DNA from: Iphinoe sp. HA4291-MV1
Lineage (GTDB): Bacteria; Cyanobacteriota; Cyanobacteriia; Cyanobacteriales; Nostocaceae
Direction of reading: 5' to 3'
Assembly (NCBI GenBank): GCA_019359415.1
Contig: JAHHHH010000031.1
Location: 1-64,000 of the forward strand
Length of the DNA: 64,000 bases
The notes beneath the pieces were generated by a model. The model saw nothing but the letters and a program-made list of their open reading frames with translations. It was not told the origin of the DNA and did not search any database. The translations under genes were made by a program, and so were the position numbers. Positions 53,598 through 63,624 of the stretch are shown piece by piece (position 1 is the first letter of the stretch; each line of letters opens with the position of its first letter).

Positions 53598-54293
53598 ATG
53601 CAGCAGCTTGTAGAACCATCAGAAATTGACTTCAAGAGCGAAACATACAAAGACGCCTACAGCCGCATTAATGCGATTGTGATAGAAGGAGAACAAGAAG
53701 CTCACGCAAATTACATAAAACTCGCTGAACTGCTGAGCGAACATCAAGATGAACTCATTCGCCTTTCTAAGATGGAAAGTCGCCACAAGAAAGGATTTGA
53801 AGCTTGTGGGCGCAATCTTCAGGTAACGCCGGATATGCAATTTGCTCAGGAGTTTTTTGCCAAATTGCATCAAAATTTTCAAAAAGCTGCGGCTGTTGGT
53901 CAGGTTGTTACTTGCTTGCTGATTCAGTCTTTGATTATTGAATGTTTTGCGATCGCCGCATACAACATTTACATCCCAGTCGCGGATGACTTTGCTCGTA
54001 AAATTACTGAAAATGTAGTGAAAGATGAATACAGTCATCTCAAGTTTGGAGAAGTGTGGTTGAAAGAACACTTTGAGGAATCCAAAGCTGAATTAGAAGA
54101 AGCAAATCGCCAAAATCTACCTATTGTTTGGAAAATGCTCAATTCTGTTGAGGACGATGCCCGCACCTTAGCTATGGAAAAGGAAGCTTTGATAGAAGAT
54201 TTCATGATTCAGTACGGAGAAGCCCTCAGTAACATCGGTTTTTCTACTCGCGACATCATGCGTCTATCTGCTTACGGACTTAAAGCAGCATAG
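53598..54293 (+). CDS. ado: Aldehyde-deformylating oxygenase
   Basis: Makes alkanes (C15-C17) from fatty aldehydes, releasing formate. 231 residues, normal length. A ferritin-like di-iron fold is shown by [22 protein letters not shown] (ExxH), [10 protein letters not shown] and [11 protein letters not shown] (ExxH). The ATG at 53598 gives the family N-terminus ([19 protein letters not shown]); the frame is open from 53529. The acyl-ACP reductase gene follows, as in most cyanobacteria. Confidence 0.95.
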   Translation: MQQLVEPSEIDFKSETYKDAYSRINAIVIEGEQEAHANYIKLAELLSEHQDELIRLSKMESRHKKGFEACGRNLQVTPDMQFAQEFFAKLHQNFQKAAAVGQVVTCLLIQSLIIECFAIAAYNIYIPVADDFARKITENVVKDEYSHLKFGEVWLKEHFEESKAELEEANRQNLPIVWKMLNSVEDDARTLAMEKEALIEDFMIQYGEALSNIGFSTRDIMRLSAYGLKAA

Positions 54294-54642
54294 AAGAATG
54301 GAAAACTCGCAGTCTCCACTCCCTGTCTTGGAAATTTAAAATTCAAAATAATTTTTGATAGCGTAGCTTGGTACGAAGCGCGTAGCGTGTCCGTAAGGAC
54401 ATAGGTGCCAAACTTTGAAGATTGAATGAGCGAATTTTAAATGTTTGAGCAGAGAGTGGAGATTAGGAATCTAAGCCTGCCTTGAGAATTTAAAATTATT
54501 AATTCAAAATTCCAAAATTCTAAATGATTTTTTGAACGAGCGAATTTTGAATGAGCGAATTTTGAATTTGAGTGCAGCGAGTGTTGTATCTAATTTGTCT
54601 ATTTCACCCTTCTCACGAAGGACACGCCTAACACAACAATTC
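54294..54642. other. Spacer with direct repeats between ado and aar
   Basis: Contains a dispersed repeat with GCGTAGC words (about 54360-54405), then direct repeats of GAGCGAATTTTGAAT (54537-54565) and AAAATTCAAAATTCC. The frame of the aar gene stays open into this repeat from 54532, but the family start is at 54643. No other gene. Confidence 0.6.
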
Positions 54643-55662
54643 ATGTTTGGTCTCATCGGACATCTTACTACTTTAGAACACGCGCAAGCGGCAGCCAAAG
54701 AATTAGGCTTCCCAGAATTAGCCAATGAAGGGCTAGATTTTTGGTGTAGCGCTCCGCCCTTCATTGCCGATAACATTACAGTTACCAGTGTTACCGGGCA
54801 AAAAATTGAAGGACGATATGTAGAGTCATGCTTTTTGCCAGAAATGTTGGCAACCCGTCACATCAAAGCTGCAACACGCAAAATCCTCAATGCTATGGCT
54901 CATGCTCAGAAGTATGGGATAAATATTACAGCTTTAGGCGGATTTTCTTCGATAATTTTTGAAAACTTTAACTTAGAGCAATTCAAACAAATCCGCAACA
55001 TTAAATTAGAGTTTGAACGCTTTACCACAGGTAACACCCATACAGCATACATCCTTTGTCAACAGGTAGAAAAAGCGTCGAAACAAGTGGGTATTGAACT
55101 ATCAAAAGCAACTGTTGCTGTATGCGGGGCAACAGGAGATATTGGTAGCGCTGTTTGTCGCTGGTTAGATGCCAAAACAAATGTCAAGGAACTTTTGCTT
55201 ATAGCTCGTAACCAAGAACGTCTACAACAACTACAAGACGAACTGGGGCGTGGGAAAATCATATCTTTGGAAGAAGCACTTCCCCAAGCTGACATTGTGG
55301 TTTGGGTTACCAGTATGCCCAAAGGGATGGAAATTGATCCCAAAGTTTTAAAGCAGCCTTGTTTGCTTATTGATGGTGGCTATCCAAAAAACCTAGCAAC
55401 CAAAATTCAGCATTCTGGTGTGCATGTCCTAAATGGTGGCATTGTAGAACATTCGCTAGATATTGATTGGAAAATTATGAATACCGTCAATATGGATACT
55501 CCCGCACGCCAATTATTTGCTTGTTTTGCAGAATCAATGCTACTGGAATTTGAGAAGTTATACACTAACTTCTCTTGGGGGCGCAATCGGATTACTGTAG
55601 AAAAAATGGAGCAAATCGGTCACGTATCGAAAAAGCACGGATTTAGACCACTGCTGGTTTAG
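54643..55662 (+). CDS. aar: Long-chain acyl-ACP reductase
   Basis: Reduces fatty acyl-ACP to aldehyde with NADPH, supplying ADO. 339 residues, normal length. It begins [20 protein letters not shown]. The nucleotide-binding motif is [16 protein letters not shown] near residue 163, and the conserved cysteine is in [13 protein letters not shown]. The frame upstream to 54532 is repeat sequence. ado, aar and accA occur in this order and orientation. Confidence 0.95.
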   Translation: MFGLIGHLTTLEHAQAAAKELGFPELANEGLDFWCSAPPFIADNITVTSVTGQKIEGRYVESCFLPEMLATRHIKAATRKILNAMAHAQKYGINITALGGFSSIIFENFNLEQFKQIRNIKLEFERFTTGNTHTAYILCQQVEKASKQVGIELSKATVAVCGATGDIGSAVCRWLDAKTNVKELLLIARNQERLQQLQDELGRGKIISLEEALPQADIVVWVTSMPKGMEIDPKVLKQPCLLIDGGYPKNLATKIQHSGVHVLNGGIVEHSLDIDWKIMNTVNMDTPARQLFACFAESMLLEFEKLYTNFSWGRNRITVEKMEQIGHVSKKHGFRPLLV

Positions 55663-55700
55663 TCATGACTCATGAGTCATTAGCTAGTGACTCATGACTA
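55660..55700. repeat. Palindromic STRR-like repeat after aar
   Basis: GTCATGACTCATGAGTCATTAGCTAGTGACTCATGAC: two inverted copies of GTCATGACTCA-like text. It begins at the aar stop codon and belongs to the TGACTAA repeat family. Confidence 0.6.
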
Positions 55701-55769
55701 TAAAATTCCCATTGCCCACACCTCAACACCTCAATCCCCAATCTTCACTCTTCACTTTTCAATCAAAAA

Positions 55770-56753
55770 ATGACTATTACCGAGCGTAAACCGCTACTGT
55801 TGGATTTTGAAAAGCCGCTAGCAGAACTGGCAACTAGAATTGAGCAAATTCGGCAACTTGCAGAAGAAAATGGCGTCGATGTTTCTGGTCAGATTCGTCA
55901 ACTAGAAGCACGCGCTATGCAACTGCGTGAAGAAATTTTTAGTAGTCTATCGCCGTCTCAACGGCTACAAGTCGCTCGTCATCCCCGCCGCCCTAGTACC
56001 CTTGATTATATTCAAGCTATCAGTGATGAATGGATGGAGTTGCATGGCGATCGCTGTAGTTCTGACGACCCTGCTATAGTTGGTGGCGTGGGTCGCTTGG
56101 ATGGTAAACCCGTGGTCATGCTGGGTCATCAAAAAGGTCGTGATACTAAAGATAATATCATCCGTAATTTCGGTATGGCTTCCCCTGGTGGCTATCGTAA
56201 AGCGCTACGGTTGATGGAACATGCCAACAGGTTTGGGATGCCGATTTTAACTTTTATCGATACGCCTGCAGCTTGGCCTGGAGTGGAAGCTGAACGTCAA
56301 GGTCAAGGGGAAGCAATTGCTTACAATTTACGAGAGATGTTCTGCTTTGATGTCCCAATGATCAGCACAGTTATTGGTGAGGGTGGTTCTGGTGGTGCTT
56401 TGGGGATTGGAGTGGGCGATCGCCTCCTGATGTTTGAACATGCAGTTTATTCTGTTGCCCCACCCGAAGCTTGTGCTGCTATTCTGTGGAGAGACGCCAG
56501 CAAAGCTCCCCAAGCTACAGTTGCTTTGAAAATCACTGCGCCAGATTTGAAAAACTTGGGAATTATCGACCAAATATTACCTGAACCGATTGGTGGTGCT
56601 CATTCTGATCCTCTAGAAGCAGTTACGACTCTTAAGCAAGCCCTCTTGGACAATTTGGAGGAACTTAACCGCTTTTCCTCTAGTGAACGACGCCAAATGC
56701 GCTACGATAAATTTCGTAAAATCGGTGTTTTTACTGAATTTTCCCACTCCTGA
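55770..56753 (+). CDS. accA: Acetyl-CoA carboxylase carboxyltransferase alpha subunit
   Basis: Transfers carboxyl from biotin to acetyl-CoA, the first committed step in fatty acid synthesis. 327 residues. Motifs: [43 protein letters not shown] and [16 protein letters not shown] (oxyanion loop). Placed after ado and aar, it may join supply of malonyl-CoA to alkane synthesis. The start matches the usual N-terminus with a conserved [11 protein letters not shown]. Confidence 0.96.
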   Translation: MTITERKPLLLDFEKPLAELATRIEQIRQLAEENGVDVSGQIRQLEARAMQLREEIFSSLSPSQRLQVARHPRRPSTLDYIQAISDEWMELHGDRCSSDDPAIVGGVGRLDGKPVVMLGHQKGRDTKDNIIRNFGMASPGGYRKALRLMEHANRFGMPILTFIDTPAAWPGVEAERQGQGEAIAYNLREMFCFDVPMISTVIGEGGSGGALGIGVGDRLLMFEHAVYSVAPPEACAAILWRDASKAPQATVALKITAPDLKNLGIIDQILPEPIGGAHSDPLEAVTTLKQALLDNLEELNRFSSSERRQMRYDKFRKIGVFTEFSHS

Positions 56754-57186
56754 AACTTAGGCTACTCGATTAGCGTAGCAGCAGTGTTATAATTGCCTAT
56801 GGAACTTAAAGATTTTTAACAATCTTTTAAGCCATAGGTATTTGTATTTTTAATCATAAGTCATAAATTATTAGTTACTGAGCCATTAATCAGAAATATT
56901 TTGGAAAGATTTTGATAATAAGCTCAGGCTTTATTCTGTGTACTTATGACTAGTCAAGAAAAATTCAGGGTAGCACAAGATTCACTGGGCGAAATGTCGA
57001 AATAAATATATAGTTGCCCTATGGAATGCACAACATTGGTAGCATACCTTCTTTTGTAATGCAGTATAGCAGTTGTTAAAGAAAGTTAATCAGATTTTTA
57101 GGTTTGTTTAATCTATCCAGACTACGAAACTTATATAACAGGGTAGCGATACGGTTATCAAACCGTTAAAAAATGTGGGAGAAAGC
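56754..57186. other. Spacer with the accA terminator
   Basis: A hairpin at 56796-56838 is followed by AT-rich sequence up to the SDR gene. No gene and no known RNA is recognised. Confidence 0.5.
56796..56838 (+). terminator. Hairpin downstream of accA
   Basis: Arms CCTATGG and CCATAGG plus CTTAAAGATT and AATCTTTTAAG pair around a small loop; T-rich sequence (TATTTGTATTTTT) follows. It lies 43 bases after the accA stop. Confidence 0.65.
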
Positions 57187-57912
57187 ATGAGTTTTGAGCA
57201 GAAACGACGTGCCCTAATTACTGGGGCAAGTAGTGGGATTGGCAAAGCAACAGCTTTGGCGTTTGCGAAAGCCGGAATAGATGTTGCCCTAGTAAGCCGT
57301 TCAGTGGATAAGCTGATGGCAGTGTGTGAAGCTGTATCACATACAGGGGTAGAAGCGAAAGCTTATGAAATGGATTTAGCTTGCCTCACTCAAGTGCAAG
57401 AAAAGATGCAGGCAATAGCCCTTGACTTTGGAGACATAGATATTTTGGTCAACAATGCTGGCATGGGTTATACCGCTACTTTGAGTGAAACTCCCTTATC
57501 TGATTGGCAGCGAGTGATAGATTTAAATCTCACTAGCGTGTTCCAGTGCATCATGGGAATTTTGCCCAGAATGAGAGAGCGCAGCACAGGCACAATTATC
57601 AACATTACTTCAATAGCCGCAAAGCAAGCTTTTCCTAATTGGGGAGCTTACAGTGTTAGCAAAGCTGGTTTGATAACTCTTTCTCAAACTCTTGCCCAAG
57701 AAGAACGTGCTCACGGTATTCGTGTTACTGCTATCTGTTCCGGTGCGGTCAATACAGAAATATGGGATACAGAAACTGTTCATGTCAACTTTGACCGCTC
57801 AAAAATGCTAACTCCAGAAATTGTTGCTCAGTCAATTCTTCACGTTGCCTTGCTACCACAACAGGCAGTTATTGATGAATTGACTATCATGCCTAGGGCT
57901 GGCGCTTTGTGA
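57187..57912 (+). CDS. Short-chain dehydrogenase/reductase
   Basis: A classical SDR of 241 residues. The cofactor motif is ITGASSGIGKA, followed by NNAGMGY, the catalytic Ser in NITSIAAKQA and YSVSK. The arginine in SRSVDKL after the second strand suggests NADP. The ATG at 57187 has GGGAGA upstream; a GTG at 57175 is less likely. It lies 83 bases before folE on the same strand. Sepiapterin reductase, which acts on products of the GTP cyclohydrolase pathway, is an SDR, so a pteridine role is possible but unproven. Confidence 0.85.
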   Translation: MSFEQKRRALITGASSGIGKATALAFAKAGIDVALVSRSVDKLMAVCEAVSHTGVEAKAYEMDLACLTQVQEKMQAIALDFGDIDILVNNAGMGYTATLSETPLSDWQRVIDLNLTSVFQCIMGILPRMRERSTGTIINITSIAAKQAFPNWGAYSVSKAGLITLSQTLAQEERAHGIRVTAICSGAVNTEIWDTETVHVNFDRSKMLTPEIVAQSILHVALLPQQAVIDELTIMPRAGAL

Positions 57913-57995
57913 AGTGCTGAGTCATTCCCACTTAGAACTCGGCACTTCACAAATAACTCTCTCAACTACAGAAACTCTAACCAAGACTCGACATC

Positions 57996-58706
57996 ATGAC
58001 TACTGCTCGTTCCAATGGTATCAATCGCTCTCAACAATCTCCTTTGATTCCAGACTTAATAGAAGCCATCACCCCAAGACCAGACCGCAACACTCATAAC
58101 GGACGACAAGCTGATTTGCACCCACAAACAGAGGAGCAGATGGAGCAGATGATGGACGCTGTGCGGACTTTATTGGTGGGTGTTGGAGAAGATCCCGAAC
58201 GTGAGGGACTGCTCAAAACACCAAAGCGGGTAGCAGAAGCAATGCGGTTTCTCACCAGTGGCTATAACCAATCTTTAGAAGAAATCGTCAACGAAGCCAT
58301 CTTTGATGAAGGTCATAATGAGATGGTGTTAGTACGGGACATCAATGTTTTTAGCTTGTGCGAACACCATATGTTGCCATTTATGGGTAAAGCTCATGTT
58401 GGCTACATCCCCAACCAAAAAGTTGTGGGACTGAGTAAGCTTGCCCGTATTGTCGAGATGTATTCCCGCCGTTTACAAGTGCAAGAAAGGCTCACTCGCC
58501 AAATTGCTGAAGCAATTCAAACAATTCTAGAACCGCAGGGAGTTGCTGTTGTGATGGAAGCTACACATATGTGTATGGTCATGCGGGGTGTACAAAAACC
58601 TGGTTCTTGGACTGTTACTAGCGCAATGGTAGGTGTGTTTCAAGAAGAACATAAAACCCGTGAAGAATTCTTCAACTTAATTCGTCATCAATCAGCGTTC
58701 TTTTAA
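57996..58706 (+). CDS. folE: GTP cyclohydrolase I
   Basis: Converts GTP to 7,8-dihydroneopterin triphosphate for folate and pterin synthesis. 236 residues with a non-conserved N-terminal extension of about 45. Core motifs: [30 protein letters not shown] (zinc Cys and His), [12 protein letters not shown] and [13 protein letters not shown] (second zinc Cys). Co-directional with the upstream SDR. An STRR array begins one base after the stop. Confidence 0.95.
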   Translation: MTTARSNGINRSQQSPLIPDLIEAITPRPDRNTHNGRQADLHPQTEEQMEQMMDAVRTLLVGVGEDPEREGLLKTPKRVAEAMRFLTSGYNQSLEEIVNEAIFDEGHNEMVLVRDINVFSLCEHHMLPFMGKAHVGYIPNQKVVGLSKLARIVEMYSRRLQVQERLTRQIAEAIQTILEPQGVAVVMEATHMCMVMRGVQKPGSWTVTSAMVGVFQEEHKTREEFFNLIRHQSAFF

Positions 58707-58707
58707 G

Positions 58708-58744
58708 TGGGCAATGGGCAATGGGCAATGGGCAATGGGCAATG
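58708..58744. repeat. STRR array after folE
   Basis: Five copies of the heptamer GGGCAAT follow the folE stop at once. The same heptamer occurs at 29885 and, inverted, at 30643 and 59509. Confidence 0.85.
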
Positions 58745-58819
58745 CTCAATTCCCAATTCTCATTTGTATCAACCTTAAAGTGAAACGGTATGAGAAGAAA
58801 AAGAAAGATTCCCTGTTCC

Positions 58820-59455
58820 CTATTTCCACTTTGAACGCAACCTCTCAAACAACTTGGCTACCTTGTCTAAATCCTTATCTCCAGGGGCACGTTCTACACC
58901 ACTTGATATGTCAATGCCACTGGGGTTAACCTGAGTCAAAGCTTCCAAAATATTATCTGGAGTGAGTCCTCCAGCCAAAAACCAAGGGCAATTGGGGCTG
59001 AATTGCTGCAACATTGTCCAGTCTAAAGTTGTGCCTGTACCACCTAGTTGCTGTGGATGGTAAGCATCAAGTAACAGTGTATCTAAATTTGGAGTATAAG
59101 TTGCTGCTTTTTCTAGATCCTTAAAACTACGTATTCTTAGAGCTTTGATGATTTCTACATTTGATAGCAATTGACGTAACTGCTGGCAAAATTCCGGGGG
59201 TTCATCTCCGTGCAGTTGAACGCCTGTTAAACCAGAACTAACCACCGTCTGAGTAATCTCAGGAGCAGTAGTGTTAGCAAAAACTCCGATTTTGTCGATT
59301 TTTTCTGGCAGTTGTTCCACGACTGCCAGAATTTGCTCTACTTGAATATATCGGGGCGAGGTGGGAACACACATAAATCCCAATGCTGTAGCACCAAGCG
59401 AAGCGATCGCTTTCCCCTGTTGTGGTTGAGTTATTCCGCAAATCTTTATCCGCAT
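58820..59455 (-). CDS. trpF: Phosphoribosylanthranilate isomerase
   Basis: Third step of tryptophan synthesis, converting phosphoribosylanthranilate to the ribulose form. 211 residues, TIM barrel. [10 protein letters not shown] (catalytic Cys), [22 protein letters not shown] (catalytic Asp) and [21 protein letters not shown] (phosphate binding) are all typical. Convergent with folE. No other trp gene is near. Confidence 0.95.
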   Translation of the reverse strand: MRIKICGITQPQQGKAIASLGATALGFMCVPTSPRYIQVEQILAVVEQLPEKIDKIGVFANTTAPEITQTVVSSGLTGVQLHGDEPPEFCQQLRQLLSNVEIIKALRIRSFKDLEKAATYTPNLDTLLLDAYHPQQLGGTGTTLDWTMLQQFSPNCPWFLAGGLTPDNILEALTQVNPSGIDISSGVERAPGDKDLDKVAKLFERLRSKWK

Positions 59456-59508
59456 AGATATTTCTGATCTGTAGATTTATCCGTAGGAGAGTGGGGGACA
59501 AGGAGGAA

Positions 59509-59597
59509 ATTGCCCATCGCCCATTGCCCATCGCCCATTGCCCATCGCCCATTGCCCATCGCCCATTGCCCATTGCCCCTTGCCCATTGCCCATTCC
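59509..59597. repeat. Long STRR array between trpF and the exporter gene
   Basis: About a dozen copies of ATTGCCC/ATCGCCC alternate. It is the longest such array in the window. It lies between the trpF start and the ABC exporter stop, both on the minus strand. Confidence 0.9.
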
Positions 59598-59616
59598 TTC
59601 GTCAACAAGTTTTTTC

Positions 59617-61497
59617 TCAAGTTCCTAACATCTGTAAATTGTGCAAAGTGGCGTACATTCCTCCTTGTTGCAGCAACTGTTCATGACTTCCCTGTTCTAT
59701 TAACTCTCCTCGCTTCAGCACAAAAATCCGATCCACATCGCGAATGGTGGACAAGCGGTGAGCAATAATGATGGCAGTACGTCCTACTAACAGTTTGTTT
59801 AAAGCTTCTTGAATTAAAGCTTCTGTTCCTACATCCAGACTAGCAGTTGCTTCATCCAGTACCAAAATTTGTGGGTTGCGAATGGCAGCACGAGCAAATG
59901 CTAAAAGTTGCTTTTGACCACTGGAAAGATTTGTACCTCGTTCTCTAAGTTGGGTATCGTAACCTAGAGGCAGTTGTTCAATAAACTGAGCAACGTTGGT
60001 TTTCTCTGCTGCTTGTTGAATTTCCTCAAAAGTGTAGCTGTCTCCTAAGGTAATGTTGCTTTTAACATCACCAGCAAACAAAAAGCCTTCTTGCAAAATC
60101 ACTGCCATATAACGCCGCAGTTCCGCTTGGGGGATTTCTCGAATATCCACACCATCCACCAAAATACGTCCTTTGTTGGGTTCGTATAGGCGACACAAAA
60201 GACGGATAATAGAACTTTTGCCCGCACCTGTAGGACCGATTAACGCGACTTTCTCACCAGGATGAATGGTAAAGTCTAAATCTTTGATGACATAGTCATC
60301 ATCTTTGTACGCAAACCAGACGTGTTCAAACCGAATTTCTCCGAATTCAGGTAAATCTTCGATTGGGAACTCGGGATTATCAGTTATTTCGTCTATGTAA
60401 CCCAACCGAGAATCAAAAATTGAGAATCTGGGATTACCGCGATCGCGTATTTCTATCGGTTCATCCAAAACTTCACTCACGCGTTCTATGGCGGTGAAAC
60501 CAGCTTGAATCACAGTGAATTTTTCCGCAAACTCTCGTAAAGGGTCGAATAAGCGTTGAGCATACAATATAAATGCAGATAATGTACCAACAGTCAAGTC
60601 TTTTTGCAGTAGTAAATAACCGCCTAACCACAAAACACCTGCGATCGCAATTAAAGCAATCCATTCCAGTGTTGCCGAAACTGCTGAATCATAAAAGATG
60701 GTCTCATCTACCTCACGGATGTAACGTTGATTGCTAACACGAAACAACTCTGCATTAAATTTTTCCCGCCGGAACAATTGCACAACATTGATGCCAATAA
60801 TATTTTCTTGTAGTTGAGAATTGAGTTCAGAAAGTTCTTCTCTTGTCTTGTAGTTTGCTTTGCGGTACTGTTTTTGAAGGTATATTATAATACACGTTAC
60901 CGGAACAAGAACTATCAGTAGCAAAAAAGCAAGTTGCCACTGGATAGAAAACATAAAACTGAGAATCACCAGTATGGAAAACAAATCCGATACAATGCCT
61001 ATAGCCCCAGTGGAAAATACATCTCCTAACACTTCCACATCACTGGTAAGCCTGGTAATTAATTTACCTACGGGTGTTCTATCAAAAAAACGCACTGCCA
61101 AGGATGTGACATGATGAAACAAGTCTTGGCGAATTTCGGCAGTGATTTGCTGACCTAGTTTCTGTACCAAATAACCCTGAAAACCTGTAAAGATCAGTCG
61201 TATACTAACCGTTATCAGCAATAATATTTCAATGATATTTAGCCCTTGTAACAACGGGCGATTTCGTAGAAACTCATAGGTGCTTGGTTCTTGGCGAATC
61301 AGGGAAATAACTTGTCCAATAAGCAGTGGTTGCACAGCGTTAGCAACCGCTATTGGCACCAACAGTAATATAGCAAGCGCTAGCGATCGCCTACGATGGC
61401 GAGCATAAGGTAGTAGACGCAAAAATAACCGCCAATCGTTTTCACGCCGACGGTAACCTGTGTTAAATTTTTTTCGAGGTTGGGAAGTGCTCATCAT
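59617..61497 (-). CDS. ABC exporter (fused permease-ATPase, MsbA-like)
   Basis: A half-size exporter of 626 residues that works as a dimer in the cytoplasmic membrane. Six helices lie within about 35-320, followed by an ATPase with Walker A GPTGAGKSS, signature LSSGQKQLLAFAR, Walker B ILVLDEATASLD and the switch histidine in IIAHRL. The linker between the two (about 355-385) has extra acidic residues. Substrates may be lipids or drugs; sequence does not decide. No adaptor protein is near. Confidence 0.9.
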   Translation of the reverse strand: MMSTSQPRKKFNTGYRRRENDWRLFLRLLPYARHRRRSLALAILLLVPIAVANAVQPLLIGQVISLIRQEPSTYEFLRNRPLLQGLNIIEILLLITVSIRLIFTGFQGYLVQKLGQQITAEIRQDLFHHVTSLAVRFFDRTPVGKLITRLTSDVEVLGDVFSTGAIGIVSDLFSILVILSFMFSIQWQLAFLLLIVLVPVTCIIIYLQKQYRKANYKTREELSELNSQLQENIIGINVVQLFRREKFNAELFRVSNQRYIREVDETIFYDSAVSATLEWIALIAIAGVLWLGGYLLLQKDLTVGTLSAFILYAQRLFDPLREFAEKFTVIQAGFTAIERVSEVLDEPIEIRDRGNPRFSIFDSRLGYIDEITDNPEFPIEDLPEFGEIRFEHVWFAYKDDDYVIKDLDFTIHPGEKVALIGPTGAGKSSIIRLLCRLYEPNKGRILVDGVDIREIPQAELRRYMAVILQEGFLFAGDVKSNITLGDSYTFEEIQQAAEKTNVAQFIEQLPLGYDTQLRERGTNLSSGQKQLLAFARAAIRNPQILVLDEATASLDVGTEALIQEALNKLLVGRTAIIIAHRLSTIRDVDRIFVLKRGELIEQGSHEQLLQQGGMYATLHNLQMLGT

Positions 61498-61775
61498 AAG
61501 AGCATTATATTAATTTTTACAACTTTCAAATCGTCGTTATGGGAAATGGCTGCGATTGTTCCAACACAGGGGATGTTTTTCTGGATGCCCATGTCTTGCT
61601 ATGTTTGAGCAGCAAGCAAAGCATAGGCGCGATGGTAAACAACTTTCCAACCCTTTTGATGTAGATTAACAATCATGAATTAGGCTTAAAGGCTGTTGTA
61701 ATATTGATTTGCCCTTTCAGCTTGCACTTATCCAAAGTAGGAATTGATTCCTCAATAGCACGAAAAAAACATCCT

Positions 61776-62681
61776 ATGAATAGATTGACAGCCAAAGATT
61801 GGGTTTTCATCACACAGCGACTGACTCCTTACTTGTTTTTACTCCCTGCCCTGTTTATCCTGGGATTAACCGTCTTTTGGCCTGCACTGCAAGCGTTTTA
61901 CCTCAGCTTTACTCGCTACGAATATGATTTAACCCAGATACCCCAATGGGTGGGTTTTGCTAACTTCCGCCGTCTGTCGAATGACCCTGTTTTTTGGCAA
62001 ACCCTAGGTAATACCTTGCTGTACCTTGTGGGTGTCGTACCAATCTTAGTCATCGCCCCCCTAGCACTGGCAATTTTAGTAAATCAGAAACTGCGCGGAA
62101 TGCACTGGTTTAGAGCCGCATACTATACACCAGTAGTTATTTCAATGGTAGTTGCGGGGATTGCTTGGAAGTGGCTGTATGCAGAAAATGGCTTACTCAA
62201 TCAGTTGCTGAAGAGTATTTTCCCAGAAGGAATTCCTTGGCTGACTAGTCCCCGCTTGGCGCTATTTAGCGTGATGGCTGTAACCGTGTGGAAAGGATTG
62301 GGCTACTATATGGTCATTTATTTAGCTGGGTTGCAATCTATCCCCAGTGATATCTACGAAGCTGCAGCAATTGATGGCTCAGACGGTGTTCGTAAACACT
62401 GGGATATTACTGTACCCTTAATGAAACCATATATAGCTCTAGTTGCTGTGATTTCGGCTATTTCTGCCACCAAGGTATTTGAAGAAGTCTACATTATGAC
62501 CCAAGGCGGACCACGCAATAGCTCGAAAACAATTGTTTACTATTTGTATGAACAAGCATTTAATAATTTGGAAATTAGCTATGCTTGTACAATTGGGTTA
62601 GTGCTATTCCTAATTATTCTAGGGCTATCTGTTGTACGATTAACGATTAATCAACAGGGCGATGATAACATTACAGCTTGA
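61776..62681 (+). CDS. Sugar ABC transporter permease, MalF type
   Basis: A membrane permease of 301 residues with six helices, for uptake of sugars or polyols. The helix-rich N-terminus (TPYLFLLPALFILGLTVFWP) and the EAA loop (EAAAIDGSDGVRKHWDITVP) are typical. The ATG at 61776 is preferred; the frame is open from 61704. The usual MalG partner, ATPase and binding protein are not next to it; a decayed MalG gene lies at 52609-53312. Another intact MalG may exist elsewhere. Confidence 0.88.
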   Translation: MNRLTAKDWVFITQRLTPYLFLLPALFILGLTVFWPALQAFYLSFTRYEYDLTQIPQWVGFANFRRLSNDPVFWQTLGNTLLYLVGVVPILVIAPLALAILVNQKLRGMHWFRAAYYTPVVISMVVAGIAWKWLYAENGLLNQLLKSIFPEGIPWLTSPRLALFSVMAVTVWKGLGYYMVIYLAGLQSIPSDIYEAAAIDGSDGVRKHWDITVPLMKPYIALVAVISAISATKVFEEVYIMTQGGPRNSSKTIVYYLYEQAFNNLEISYACTIGLVLFLIILGLSVVRLTINQQGDDNITA

Positions 62682-62693
62682 TGTTGAAGCCTT

Positions 62694-63047
62694 TTATAAA
62701 ACTTGCTGTGATGCCGTTTTTTGAGAGGAAGAGCAAACAGATAAAGGTTTAACTGACCGTAATACAGCGTCCAGCAACCCTGGAAAAAGCGCGTCTAAAT
62801 CGTCTTTCCGTAACATATTAATGTGCAGTGTTCCTTCTTTACGAGTCAAGACAACCCCTGACTCCCGTAAAATCTTGAAATGATTGGACATGGTGGACTT
62901 GGCAATAGCAATATCAAAATCAGCACAGCATTGCTCTCCCTCAAGCGCCAGTCGCCGCACAATTTCTAGACGCACCGGATCGCCCAAGGCATATAGCACT
63001 CCTGCTAAAGAAATATGTTTTTTATCTGGGTGATATAAGAGTCTCAT
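62694..63047 (-). CDS. rexT: Redox-sensing ArsR-family repressor RexT
   Basis: A 117-residue winged-helix regulator. The recognition region is AKSTMSNHFKILRESGVV and the wing is LTRKEGTLHINML. Vicinal Cys40-Cys41 (EGEQCCADF) match the peroxide-sensing pair described for RexT of Anabaena, where oxidation relieves repression of trxA2. It is divergent from the thioredoxin gene with 77 bases between them and a dyad operator in that gap, the same layout as in Anabaena. Thus it probably controls both genes. Confidence 0.87.
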   Translation of the reverse strand: MRLLYHPDKKHISLAGVLYALGDPVRLEIVRRLALEGEQCCADFDIAIAKSTMSNHFKILRESGVVLTRKEGTLHINMLRKDDLDALFPGLLDAVLRSVKPLSVCSSSQKTASQQVL

Positions 63048-63084
63048 ACTTGCATTATCTCACCAAGTTGACGATATTTCCATT

Positions 63085-63101
63085 ATTCGATATTATCGAA
63101 T
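63085..63101. promoter_or_regulatory. Probable RexT operator
   Basis: ATTCGATA-T-TATCGAAT is a perfect 8-bp dyad with one central base. It lies in the 77-base gap between the divergent rexT and trxA starts, 24 bases before the trxA ATG, where a bound repressor would block both promoters. A half-site-like GAATTAACGAATTAA follows. Confidence 0.7.
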
Positions 63102-63124
63102 TAACGAATTAATGGAGGGCAAGT

Positions 63125-63448
63125 ATGTCATCCGTTGCAAATGTAACAGAAGCTACGTTCAAGCAAGAAGTCCTTGAAAGTGAAACACCAGTGTTGGTAG
63201 ACTTTTGGGCACCATGGTGTGGACCTTGTCGTATGGTTGCTCCCGTGGTAGATGAGATTGCTGCTGAATACACAGGACAGGTAAAAGTCGTGAAGCTGAA
63301 CACAGATCAAAATCCTACTGTCGCCAGTCATTATGGAATTCGCAGCATTCCTACGCTCATGGTGTTCAAAGGCGGTCGGCAAGTTGATACAGTAGTGGGT
63401 GCAGTACCAAAAACGACCTTGAGTAAAACTTTGGCACAGTATCTGTAG
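63125..63448 (+). CDS. trxA: Thioredoxin (TrxA2-like)
   Basis: A 107-residue thioredoxin, a cytosolic disulfide reductase. The active site is [11 protein letters not shown], the cis-proline is in RSIPTLMVF, and the C-terminal helix ends KTLAQYL. GGAGGG lies 4 bases before the ATG. By its position opposite rexT it should be the peroxide-inducible TrxA2. The SDR gene downstream could belong to the same response but is 176 bases away. Confidence 0.94.
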   Translation: MSSVANVTEATFKQEVLESETPVLVDFWAPWCGPCRMVAPVVDEIAAEYTGQVKVVKLNTDQNPTVASHYGIRSIPTLMVFKGGRQVDTVVGAVPKTTLSKTLAQYL

Positions 63449-63624
63449 TTCAATTCGTCATGCGTAATCAATAACTCAATGACGAATGACGACGTGAACG
63501 GGTCTAGTGGACAGGGTGTTTGGAGTTGGACAAGAAAATGCTCCTTCCATACCCTACAACCCAGACCTAGTTTTAACTCAAGAAGCATAGTGCGTAAATC
63601 CTATCAATTACTGGAGCTAACACA

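Noticed and set aside
58714-58929. ORF of 71 codons after folE
   Set aside because: Its first codons are an STRR array and its end is antisense to trpF.
59509-59597. Regular short repeats that might suggest a CRISPR array
   Set aside because: Units are 7 bases long with no unique spacers. They are STRR heptamers; no cas genes are present in the window.
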